From an uncultured Planctomycetota bacterium (GTDB lineage Bacteria > Planctomycetota > UBA1135 > UBA2386), in assembly GCA_903925435.1 (NCBI GenBank), contig CAIYFF010000259.1, forward strand, positions 1-8,999: 8,999 nt of DNA. Direction: 5' to 3'. Within the stretch, counting starts at the first letter, position 1. Every line of letters begins with the position of its first letter. The position numbers and the translations under genes were made by a program. This document shows positions 1 through 7,806 of the stretch, piece by piece. Below the pieces are notes generated by a model that ran no database searches, was not told where the DNA came from, and saw nothing but the letters and a program-made list of their open reading frames with translations.

Positions 1-1029
1 GGGTTCGACCTCGTCAGCGGCGGCGAGTTGATGCGCATCCAGAAGGCGGGCATCGACGCGTCGCGCGCGGTGTTCGCGGGCGCGGCCAAGCAGCGTTGGG
101 AAGTGGAGCTTGCCGCGAAGCTCGGGGTGCGCGCGTTCCAGGTGGAGTCGCCGCACGAGATCGACTTGATCGCCGCGGCGGGCAAGGCGTTGCAACGGCG
201 GTTGCCGATCGCGTTGCGCGTGAATCCCGCGGTGCCCGTCGACACGCATGCCTACATCGCCACGGCGAAGCGCGACAGCAAGTTCGGCATCGAGCTGGAG
301 CGCGCGGGCGACGCGGTCCTTCGGATCGCGCGCGATCCATGGCTGCAGCTGGTCGGTTACCACGTGCACCTCGGCAGCCAGTTGCGCGAGGTGGCGCCGT
401 ATCTGAGCGCGTTCGGGCGCGTGGCCGAGTTCATGGCGGGCGCGAGCGAGCGTCGCGATGGCGTGCGCCACTACGACCTCGGCGGTGGCTTTGGCATCTC
501 GTATGGCGTGGGGGATCGCTTCCCTCTGCGGCAACTCGCCGAACAACTCGTGCCCAAGATCCGCGCGATCGGATTGCAGCCGATGCTGGAGCCCGGGCGG
601 TATCTGGTGGGCGACGCGGGCGTGCTCGTGACCGAGATGCTCGGACACAAGCAGTCCGGGCACACCGAGTTTGCGTTGGTCGATGCGGCCATGAACGACT
701 TGCTGCGTCCCGCTCTCTATGCCGCGGAGCACCCGATCGTGCCGTGCAAGGACATGGGGCGGCCGCTTTGCACCGTCGACGTCGTCGGTCCCGTGTGCGA
801 GAGCGGCGACTTCCTCGCTCGTGCCCGCGCGTTGCCAAAACTCCTGGCTGGCGAACGCATCGCCGTGCTTGCGGCAGGCGCATACGGTGCGAGCATGGCC
901 TCGTGCTACAACACGCGCCGCCGCCCTGCGGAGGCGCTCGTCGACGGGGCGTCGCATCGCTTGATTCGACGTCGCGAGACGTTCGAAGAACTGTGGGCCG
1001 GCGAAGACCCGGCTATGGACCTCGCATGA
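1..1029 (+). CDS. lysA: Diaminopimelate decarboxylase, 3' part (start lies before the window)
   Basis: PLP-dependent fold-type III decarboxylase converting meso-diaminopimelate to L-lysine in the cytoplasm, the last step of the DAP pathway. The frame is open from base 1 (GFDLVSGGEL, the family's DxxSGGEL segment), so the N-terminus with the PLP lysine (YAxKAN-type motif) is upstream; 342 codons are visible. Conserved landmarks in order are HVHLGSQ (361-381), the glycine-rich phosphate-binding DLGGGFG (475-495), EPGR (589-600), CESGD (796-810), whose Cys and Glu belong to the dimer-interface active site in this family, and GAYGASMASCYN (877-912) near the C-terminus. CESGD and the C-terminal GAYG..M...YN favour DAP decarboxylase over ornithine/arginine decarboxylase relatives or carboxynorspermidine decarboxylase. 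The TGA stop overlaps the ATG of the next gene. No frameshift or missing motif is seen in the visible part. Confidence 0.93.
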   Translation, partial: GFDLVSGGELMRIQKAGIDASRAVFAGAAKQRWEVELAAKLGVRAFQVESPHEIDLIAAAGKALQRRLPIALRVNPAVPVDTHAYIATAKRDSKFGIELERAGDAVLRIARDPWLQLVGYHVHLGSQLREVAPYLSAFGRVAEFMAGASERRDGVRHYDLGGGFGISYGVGDRFPLRQLAEQLVPKIRAIGLQPMLEPGRYLVGDAGVLVTEMLGHKQSGHTEFALVDAAMNDLLRPALYAAEHPIVPCKDMGRPLCTVDVVGPVCESGDFLARARALPKLLAGERIAVLAAGAYGASMASCYNTRRRPAEALVDGASHRLIRRRETFEELWAGEDPAMDLA

Positions 1030-1223
1030 ACATGAACCCTGCTCCTTCTGCGCGCCGCCGGACCCTCCGTGCGTTGACGCTTTGCCTCTTGGCGGCCGCG
1101 TGCTTCGCGCAAGCGTCGTGCTCGTGGTTGACCGGCGAATTCGCGACGTTGGATCCGATGCCAAAGAGCTGTCGCCCGCAACCGTTCGATGCCGACGCGT
1201 TGGGCTCGGCATCGCGCCCGTAG
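1026..1223 (+). CDS. Small putative lipoprotein/secreted protein (65 aa), unrecognised
   Basis: A 65-aa reading frame whose ATG overlaps the lysA stop (ATGA), implying translational coupling. It has a textbook export signal: an n-region with RRR at residues 10-12, then a hydrophobic core (about 16-28) rich in Leu, Ala and Cys. Two lipobox-like cysteines are possible, C26 (LAAAC) and C32 (AQASC). Neither has the ideal Leu/Val at -3 next to Ala/Ser and Gly/Ala, so lipidation is likely but unproven. The mature part is only 33-39 residues, polar and proline-rich, with one more Cys (C49). In many proteobacteria a tiny lipoprotein, LptM (YifL), sits next to lysA/dapF. This one lies downstream, not upstream, and I do not see LptM's conserved post-Cys sequence, so I do not assign that name. 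The gene could be a chance frame, but the signal peptide and exact overlap argue against it. Confidence 0.6.
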   Translation: MNMNPAPSARRRTLRALTLCLLAAACFAQASCSWLTGEFATLDPMPKSCRPQPFDADALGSASRP

Positions 1224-1225
1224 GA
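1222..1225 (+). promoter_or_regulatory. Shine-Dalgarno site (AGGA) for the Fe-S scaffold gene
   Basis: AGGA lies 7 nt before the GTG at 1233 and overlaps the TAG stop of the preceding small lipoprotein gene. It decides between the two adjacent GTG codons (1233 and 1236) in favour of 1233, though 1236 would also fit at 10 nt. The overlap with the upstream stop suggests ribosomes finishing the lipoprotein can re-initiate here. Confidence 0.5.
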
Positions 1226-1232
1226 CGTTTCT

Positions 1233-1606
1233 GTGGTGACGCCGCAGTTGCGCGCGCTTGCGACGAAGGCCGAAGGCGCGGGCCGACTGGATGCGGATTG
1301 TTCTGGCGCGCAACGCGTGGCGTCCGGCCGCGGCGAGCATCCAGTCTGCGGCGATGAAGTCGAAGTCGACCTGCTGCTCGAAGGCGATCGCATCGTGGAC
1401 CTTCGCTGGCGCGCGCACGGATGCCCTGCGACCTACGCGGTGGCGGCCTCGGCGCACCACGCGCTGAAGGGCGTCGCCATCGCAGAGGCGCCTTCGATCT
1501 TGCGGCAAGCGCTCGCACAACTCGGCGACCTCTCGTCGACGGAACGTCACGCCGAAGCGATGTTCTGCCGCGCTATGGCCGCTGCTCGCAGCAAGGCAGG
1601 CGAGTG

Positions 1607-1607
<1 letters not shown>
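1233..1607 (+). CDS. IscU/NifU-N family iron-sulfur cluster scaffold protein
   Basis: A 124-aa single-domain protein of the NifU N-terminal/IscU family, which assembles Fe-S clusters on three cysteines with sulfur from a cysteine desulfurase. The three ligand positions are present: C39 in HPVCGDEVEV (family NPxCGD), C64 in HGCPAT (family GCxxSxASxS), and C112 in the C-terminal MFCRAM. The Asp after the first Cys (D41), needed for cluster transfer, is retained. The C-terminal segment with RHAE before the last Cys resembles standalone scaffold proteins outside the classical isc operon, and the LPPVK motif of IscU (the HscA contact site) is absent, so it probably does not use the HscA/HscB chaperones. 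GTG start with AGGA 7 nt upstream. The TGA stop overlaps the next ATG (TGATG). No isc or suf partner is in the window, so the client proteins cannot be named. Confidence 0.85.
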
Positions 1608-3200
<1,593 letters not shown>

Positions 3201-3202
<2 letters not shown>

Positions 3203-3218
3203 CTAGCTTGGACTAGCT
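3201..3218. terminator. Small hairpin between converging genes (possible weak bidirectional terminator)
   Basis: AGCTAG (3201-3206) and CTAGCT (3213-3218) pair as a 6-bp stem with a 6-nt loop. Both TAG stop codons, that of the + strand activator (3200-3202) and that of the - strand acetyltransferase (3213-3215), fall in or beside the stem. The palindrome GCTAGCTAGC (3198-3207) overlaps it. No run of T follows on either strand and the stem is short, so intrinsic termination would be weak. The position between convergent ends is the main support. Confidence 0.25.
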
Positions 3219-3836
3219 GCCGAACGGCACGCGACGAGCGCACGCAGAGCAGACGAACTCTGCGGCCACGACTGCTTCGCCTGGCCCAAACGTGGCGACG
3301 CGCTCGCCGCAGCGGCAGACCGCGCCGACGATTCGCGCAGGGTTGCCGAGCACAAGCGCATGTGACGGCACGGACCGCGTGACGACACTGCCCATGCCGA
3401 CCATGCAGAACGCGCCGAGTTCGATGCCGGGGCCGATCGTGCAGTTGGCGCCGATCGACGCGCCGCGGCGCACGAACGTCGCGAGCGTCGCATCGTCGGG
3501 CTCGCTGGGGCGGAGTTGGAGCAAGTCGGGATCGCACGCGCGCGGCGCGCGGTCGTTGGTGAACACCGTATGCGCCGCGACCATCGCGCCGTCCTCGATC
3601 GTCACGCCGGCGCAGACGTAGACGTTGGCGTTCAGCTTGCACAGGTCGCCGATCGATGCGCCGCCCGCGATGTAGGTCTTCTCGCCGATGATGCAGCGAC
3701 GGCCCACGCGCGCGCCGGTGCGAAGGTGCGCGGAGTCCCAGACCGACGAGCCGTCGCCGACGTGGGCGCCGTGTTCCACGATCGCTGTGGGGTGGATGCG
3801 CGGCGGCGGCAGGCTTTGGTCGTCGAGTTGGGCCAT
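3213..3836 (-). CDS. Left-handed beta-helix sugar-nucleotide N-acetyltransferase (WbpD/WlbB-like) with Cys4 tail
   Basis: A 207-aa hexapeptide-repeat protein. Residues about 14-165 carry imperfect [LIV]GxxxX repeats (for example HPTAIVEHGAHVGDGSSVWD and GARVGRRCIIGEKTYIAGGA), which fold as a left-handed parallel beta-helix trimer that binds acetyl-CoA. The order of segments (IHPTAIVEHGA, IGEKTYI, KLNANVYVCAGVTIEDG, VFTNDRAPRA, then VLGNPARIVG) matches the WbpD/WlbB class, which acetylates the 3-amino group of UDP-2-acetamido-3-amino-2,3-dideoxy-glucuronate; the exact substrate here is inferred. The C-terminus has C174-x-C176 and C196-x2-C199, a probable zinc ribbon. ATG start, 6 nt after the stop of the oxidoreductase gene, so co-transcribed as the last gene of the operon. 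WbpD-like identity fits the neighbouring dehydrogenase and aminotransferase. A related amino-sugar acetyltransferase such as the QdtC or PglD type is less likely. Confidence 0.85.
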   Translation of the reverse strand: MAQLDDQSLPPPRIHPTAIVEHGAHVGDGSSVWDSAHLRTGARVGRRCIIGEKTYIAGGASIGDLCKLNANVYVCAGVTIEDGAMVAAHTVFTNDRAPRACDPDLLQLRPSEPDDATLATFVRRGASIGANCTIGPGIELGAFCMVGMGSVVTRSVPSHALVLGNPARIVGAVCRCGERVATFGPGEAVVAAEFVCSACARRVPFGS

Positions 3837-3842
3837 GGAACG

Positions 3843-4844
3843 CTATCCGTGTGCGCGCTGGGGCAGTTCGTGCCAGCGCTGTTCGCGCGCCGAGCGGTAG
3901 GCAGCATCGAGCGCGTGCACGGATGCGATCGCATCCTCGTCGGTGACGACGAGCGCTTCGTCGCCGCGCACGGCTGCCGCAAAGTTGGCGAGCTGGCGCG
4001 CGAAGGCCTCGACCTTGTCGTAGCCATCGCCGAAGCGAACCCACTCGGGCTGCCCCGACAGCTTGTAGCGCGACTCCTTCCAGCCGACCTCGATCGTGCC
4101 GTTCTCGCCGTAGAGCCGAACGTAGGCCGCGACTTCTTTGTGCAGGCTCCACGACAAGTCGACCGATCCCATCGCGCCCGATGCGGACTCGAACAGGAGG
4201 CGCGCAGTGTCTTCGACGCGAACGTCCTGCAGCGCGCGGCCGAACATCGCCTGCACGCGCGCGAGCGGGCCGAGCAGGTAGCGCGCGATGTCGACGGAGT
4301 GGCAGCCGTTGTCGATCAACACGCCGCCGCCCGAGACCAATGGGTTGGAGTTCCATCGCCGCGTCATGTCGACGTGCGCGCAGAACACGTTCTCGAACAG
4401 CGCAACGCGACCGATGAGCCCTTGGTCGAGCAATTGGCGACAGCGGGCGATGTCCGTCGTGTAGCGGAACTTGGAGCCCATCGTCAGGATGCGGCCGTTG
4501 GTTCGCGCCGCGCGCAGCATGCGCTCGGCGTCGTGCAGCGACGTCGCGAGCGGCTTCTCGCACAAGACGTGGAGTCCGAGGTCGAGCAGCGCGATCGACA
4601 GGTCCGCATGCGTGTTGGGCGGCGTCAGCACGAGCGCCGCGTCGGCGCTGCCGCCCGCGCGAAGCCATTGCAGCGCATCGGCAATCGGCTCGGCGCCGCT
4701 GCGCGCGGCTGCAATGCGAGCGCGTTCGATGTCGATGTCCGCGCAGGCGACGATGCGGAACGCGTTCGATCGCTGCAGGGCGTCGAGGTAGGCGTTGGCG
4801 ATGCCGCCGCAGCCGATCACTACAAGGCGCAGCGGGTCACGCAC
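3843..4844 (-). CDS. Gfo/Idh/MocA family NAD(P)-dependent sugar oxidoreductase (WbpB/WlbA-like)
   Basis: A 333-aa protein with an N-terminal Rossmann fold (VVIGCGGIA, residues 8-16; acidic D36 at the end of strand 2, which favours NAD+), TPPNTHA (74-80) and the family signature EKP (96-98). The C-terminal alpha/beta domain carries GGGVLIDNGCHSVD (172-185), where D178 and H182 occupy the usual catalytic D-x3-H positions. In the pathway suggested by its neighbours it would oxidise C3 of a UDP-N-acetyl-hexosamine (uronate) to the 3-keto form that the aminotransferase uses. Start is GTG; the 8-nt overlap with the stop of the aminotransferase gene (GTGCGTGA) indicates translational coupling. Length and motifs are complete. 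The substrate is inferred from context only, since this family also acts on glucose, inositol and many other sugars. Confidence 0.88.
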   Translation of the reverse strand: MRDPLRLVVIGCGGIANAYLDALQRSNAFRIVACADIDIERARIAAARSGAEPIADALQWLRAGGSADAALVLTPPNTHADLSIALLDLGLHVLCEKPLATSLHDAERMLRAARTNGRILTMGSKFRYTTDIARCRQLLDQGLIGRVALFENVFCAHVDMTRRWNSNPLVSGGGVLIDNGCHSVDIARYLLGPLARVQAMFGRALQDVRVEDTARLLFESASGAMGSVDLSWSLHKEVAAYVRLYGENGTIEVGWKESRYKLSGQPEWVRFGDGYDKVEAFARQLANFAAAVRGDEALVVTDEDAIASVHALDAAYRSAREQRWHELPQRAHG

Positions 4845-6906
4845 GGGACAACGCCTTTGCTTCGTCGCGGATCACTGCGCACACGTGATCGATGTGCTTC
4901 TCCTCGTAGAACTCGTCGATCGGCAGCACGACCACGGACTCCAGCGCTTCGACTGCGCCGGGATAGTCGCTGCGCGAGAACATCGGCTGCGCTGCATCGC
5001 GACGCGGGTTGTGTTCGAGCGGCATCCGCGTGACGGGATGGGCGGTGAAGTCGCGGAACAGCGCGCATTCGAACGCCGGCTTCTGCACGTAGCGCGGCGC
5101 GCAGAACACGCCGCGTGCCTTCATGCGCGCGCCGAGCGCCACAGCGCCGCCGTCGATCGAGGCCGCGTCGACGAAGAACGCATACTTCCACCAAGAGTGC
5201 GTGCCGCCTTCGGGTTCGTTGGGCAAGCGGATGCCGCGCACTGCGCGCAGGCCCGCAGTGATCGACGCCGCGATTGCGCGACGGCGCGCGAGGACCCACG
5301 GCAGCTTCTGAAGTTGCGGCAGCGCGACCGCGCCCTGCAATTCGGTCATGCGCGCGTTCAGCGCCGGGAAGTAGTGGTCGGGCTGCTTGTCGCCATAGCC
5401 CCAAGCCTTGTTGACGAACAAGAACATGCGGCGCGCGAGCTGCGCGTCATCGGTCGCGACGATGCCTCCTTCGCCGGTCGTCATATGCTTGCCTTGCTGC
5501 AGGCTGTAGCACGCGATCGCGCCAAACGAGCCCGCGCGGCCGTCGCGTGACGTTGCGCCAAACGCCTGCGCGCAGTCTTCGACGATCGGGATGCCGCGTT
5601 CGCGCGCGAGCGCTTGGATCGGAGCCATCTCGCAGACGAGGCCAAACAAGTGCGTGACGACGATCGCGCGCGTGCGGTCCGTCAGCTGCGCAGCGATCGT
5701 CTTCGCCGTCACGTTCATGGTGCGCGGATCCACATCGGCGAACACCGGCACGCCGCCCTCGTAGCAGATGCATGTGAGCGCGCCCATGTCCGTGATCGGC
5801 GTCGTGATCACTTCGTCGCCGGGCGCGAGGCCGAGCGCTGCGATCGCGCAATGCACAGCGGTGCTGCCCGACGTGCATGCGATCGCGTGCTGCCGACCGG
5901 CGTGCTGTGCGAATGCGCGTTCGAACGCGGTGACGAACGTGCCCTTCGTCGAGTTCAGCGTGCCGCTGCGGATCGCGCGCGCGACCGACTCGCATTCCTC
6001 GGCGCCGAGCGCGCGGCCCGTGAAGTCGCCGTCGCTCGGCAGTTCGATGGGATCTGTGGCGGGCGCTGCGGCGATCGCGCGCTCGATGGCTTCTGCGTCG
6101 AGCGCCGTCCCATACGGCTGCGCCCAGTCGCGGGGCGACAGCAATGCCACTTCGAGCGCGCGCGCAATCGCGATCGGCTCGTCGCCGGCGATGCGACTGG
6201 CGCCGCACGCAACCGTCTCGGGGCGAGCGGTGAATGCCTGCGCCACTACGCAAGGAACGCGCATCGCGCATGCGACCACCTGCGCGTCGTCGCGATCGGT
6301 GACCACCGCGCGCGCGCCCGCGATCTGCTGCAGCGACTTTATCTCCTCGACATCGAGGCCATGCGCATGCGCGACTGCCGAGAGCGCGTTGCGGATGGAG
6401 TCTTGGTCGGGGCCTTCCGACAACAGCAGCGCCACGGTCGCGCGTTCGCTCGTCTGCGGCCATGCGGAGGCCGTTGCGTGAAGGCCGCAACCGCTCACGA
6501 TCGCGCGCGCAATCGCGATGCCATCGCGGCGCAGGTTGTCGCGCTGCGTCGAGGTTGCGCACAGCAGCACATCGGCGCGGCGGTCGAGTTCGCGCGCGGC
6601 GCGATCGTGCGCAAACGTGCGCGCGCCTGCGTCGACGCGGAGGATGCAGCAGCCGAACGCAGCCAACGTCTCGGCCAGCGCGAGCGTGCGTTCGCTTGCG
6701 TGCGCCAGCACGGCGATGGAATCCCGTTCGTGCGCGTGCGGCGTTGCATCCTGCGGCAAACCGAACGCGATCGCCGCTGCGCGATCGGAGTCGGCGCCTT
6801 CCCAGGACCAGGTCACGCGATGCCCGCGCGTTGCGAGCGCCGCGGCCACGGGCGCGATGCGCGCGACGCACGCAGGCGTCGCGGGGATGCAGAGGACGGG
6901 TTTCAC
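4837..6906 (-). CDS. Fusion: degenerate UDP-GlcNAc 2-epimerase-like domain + DegT/DnrJ/EryC1 aminotransferase
   Basis: A 689-aa protein. Residues about 287-689 are a full-length PLP sugar aminotransferase of the DegT/DnrJ/EryC1/StrS family: SGST (346-349) and GDEVITTP (363-370) near the phosphate site, VEDCAQA with D444 for the pyridine nitrogen, SLQQGKHMTTGEGG with PLP lysine K473, and the dimer segment ARMTELQGA. It would transfer an amino group from glutamate to a keto-sugar nucleotide (WbpE/WlbC role) or a related cyclic ketone. Residues 1-280 align by eye with WecB/WbpI 2-epimerases along their length (LAAFG..ILRVDAGART, RADVLLCATSTQRDNLRR, VVTDRDDAQ, TARPETVACGA, QPYG), but the catalytic motifs are altered: GTRPE is PATPA, the GD Asp is absent, EAGLRT is DAGART, LHRxEN is missing, and TDSGGIQEE is TDRDDAQVV. 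The domain is also about 90 residues short. It looks non-catalytic. GTG start 19 nt after the upstream stop, with AGGA 11 nt before it. Aminotransferase part very sure; N-domain homology moderately sure. Confidence 0.9.
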   Translation of the reverse strand: MKPVLCIPATPACVARIAPVAAALATRGHRVTWSWEGADSDRAAAIAFGLPQDATPHAHERDSIAVLAHASERTLALAETLAAFGCCILRVDAGARTFAHDRAARELDRRADVLLCATSTQRDNLRRDGIAIARAIVSGCGLHATASAWPQTSERATVALLLSEGPDQDSIRNALSAVAHAHGLDVEEIKSLQQIAGARAVVTDRDDAQVVACAMRVPCVVAQAFTARPETVACGASRIAGDEPIAIARALEVALLSPRDWAQPYGTALDAEAIERAIAAAPATDPIELPSDGDFTGRALGAEECESVARAIRSGTLNSTKGTFVTAFERAFAQHAGRQHAIACTSGSTAVHCAIAALGLAPGDEVITTPITDMGALTCICYEGGVPVFADVDPRTMNVTAKTIAAQLTDRTRAIVVTHLFGLVCEMAPIQALARERGIPIVEDCAQAFGATSRDGRAGSFGAIACYSLQQGKHMTTGEGGIVATDDAQLARRMFLFVNKAWGYGDKQPDHYFPALNARMTELQGAVALPQLQKLPWVLARRRAIAASITAGLRAVRGIRLPNEPEGGTHSWWKYAFFVDAASIDGGAVALGARMKARGVFCAPRYVQKPAFECALFRDFTAHPVTRMPLEHNPRRDAAQPMFSRSDYPGAVEALESVVVLPIDEFYEEKHIDHVCAVIRDEAKALSRA

Positions 6907-6925
6907 TTCGCCGAGGTTCCTGCGA

Positions 6926-7639
6926 TCAGCCGGGGCCCGGGCGCTGGTCGAGTCGCACTGCGATGTGCGACAGCAAGTCGTTCACGCGCGCCTCGATGCG
7001 ATTCACCTTGGCGACGTTGTCGAGCACGATCGCCTTCTTCGCGTTGGAGGGCAGGAAGATCAGGCGGCCGCTCTGCAGCAGCAGATACTCCGCCATGTCG
7101 TAGATCTCCTTGTTCATCTCGAGCCCGTCCGTCGACCAGCGCGTGATGTCGCCGAGGTAGCCGTGGTGGTGCAGGATCTCGCGCGCGTTCACTTCGTAGT
7201 AGTGGAAGCGCGAGTTGACGTAGACCAGCAAGAACAGGAGTCCGAGGAAGCCCGCGAGGAAGCCGTAGAACGCGGCGTTCATCGTGATGTCGATGCCGCC
7301 GATCAACCGCGACAAGAACCCTGCGACATCCCACTTGGTGTCCGCGAGCAAGAGCCCGAGCACGAGCGCCACGATGCCGACGACGATGGTGATCGACTTG
7401 ATGCGCGAGAAGTCGAAGCTGAACACCAACAGGTTGAGGCACAACAGCGCCATGAACGAGTTGCCAAGCGAGCGCGGGTCGACCTGCAGCATCGACAGCA
7501 GGAAGCAGAGGCTCGCGCCGGCGAACGTGGGGTAGAGGAACACGACCTTCGGCCAAGGCCGGATGATCACGCTCTCCGGGATGGCGGGCGCCGCGGGGAC
7601 TGATGGGGTTGGGGCGGACGCTTTTGTGGTGTCTGTCAT
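6926..7639 (-). CDS. Four-TM membrane protein with cytoplasmic PH-like C-terminal region, function unknown
   Basis: A 237-aa protein heading the operon. Residues 1-23 are a Pro/Ala/Thr-rich polar tail. Hydrophobic segments lie at about 32-51, 59-77, 82-99 and 120-141, giving four predicted TM helices with both ends on the same side. Residues 143-237 are soluble: YYEVNAREILHHHGYLGD, then SGRLIFLPSNAKKAIVLDNV and an Ile-rich helix. The strand pattern and the G-x-L-x-F...VLxNVxxV...I spacing recall bacterial PH (bPH2/DUF304-type) domains; this is a visual impression, not a proven match. The N-terminal VIIRPWPKVVFLYPT resembles, from memory, planctomycete hypothetical proteins. ATG start with GAGG 4 nt upstream, and a candidate promoter about 30-60 nt upstream. 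Being first in an amino-sugar operon may mean a role at the envelope, but it could simply be an unrelated gene sharing the promoter. Confidence 0.8.
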   Translation of the reverse strand: MTDTTKASAPTPSVPAAPAIPESVIIRPWPKVVFLYPTFAGASLCFLLSMLQVDPRSLGNSFMALLCLNLLVFSFDFSRIKSITIVVGIVALVLGLLLADTKWDVAGFLSRLIGGIDITMNAAFYGFLAGFLGLLFLLVYVNSRFHYYEVNAREILHHHGYLGDITRWSTDGLEMNKEIYDMAEYLLLQSGRLIFLPSNAKKAIVLDNVAKVNRIEARVNDLLSHIAVRLDQRPGPG

Positions 7640-7668
7640 GTCGCCTCGTGCGCGCGGTGAGGGGGAGG

Positions 7669-7697
7669 ATTGTGGCTTTCTTCGCGCGGCCTTTCAA
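7669..7697 (-). promoter_or_regulatory. Candidate sigma-70-type promoter of the amino-sugar operon
   Basis: On the minus strand TTGAAA (7697-7692, 5 of 6 to the -35 consensus) is followed by exactly 17 nt and CACAAT (7674-7669, 4 of 6 to the -10 consensus). Transcription would start near 7662, leaving a leader of about 23 nt with the GAGG ribosome site before the ATG at 7639. It lies in the 167-nt divergent intergenic region (7640-7806), where base composition is less GC-rich than the genes. I found no comparable element facing the + strand gene at 7807. Confidence 0.4.
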
Positions 7698-7806
7698 AGC
7701 ACGGCTTTGGGACTCGAGGCAGCGTGCGCCTCCGGCCGATTGCGCAGGCAGACCTCCGGGATCCGCAGAAGGGAAATCGGCTGCGGGCTGTGTTACACCG
7801 TGCGGC

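Noticed and set aside
1421..1606. Upstream extension of the sigma-54 activator to the ATG at 1421
   Set aside because: The extra 62 residues overlap the Fe-S scaffold gene in another frame and match nothing; the ATG at 1607 has the TGATG overlap and an AGG.
3516..5033. A 505-codon + strand open frame opposite the oxidoreductase and acetyltransferase genes
   Set aside because: It is antisense to two genes with clear motifs, is made of low-complexity Arg/Ala/Val/Asp sequence with no domain, and is explained by GC-rich third positions.
4837..6906. Possibility that the fusion is two genes joined by a sequencing error
   Set aside because: The frame is continuous, codon use is uniform across the junction near residue 285, and I see no stop codon or recognisable separate start with a ribosome site there. 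Read data would settle it.
5614..7146. A 510-codon + strand open frame opposite the fusion gene and the membrane protein gene
   Set aside because: Arg/Ala-rich antisense shadow crossing a gene boundary, with no recognisable motif.
7673..7687. Sigma-54-like promoter TGGCTTTCTTCGCGC facing the gene at 7807
   Set aside because: GG and GC have the right 10-nt spacing, but the expected TT before the -12 GC is missing and such a match is frequent by chance in GC-rich DNA.
7735..7781. Inverted repeat GCCGAT ... ATCGGC in the divergent intergenic region
   Set aside because: Only 6 bp per arm with a 35-nt spacer, and not extendable; too weak to call an operator.
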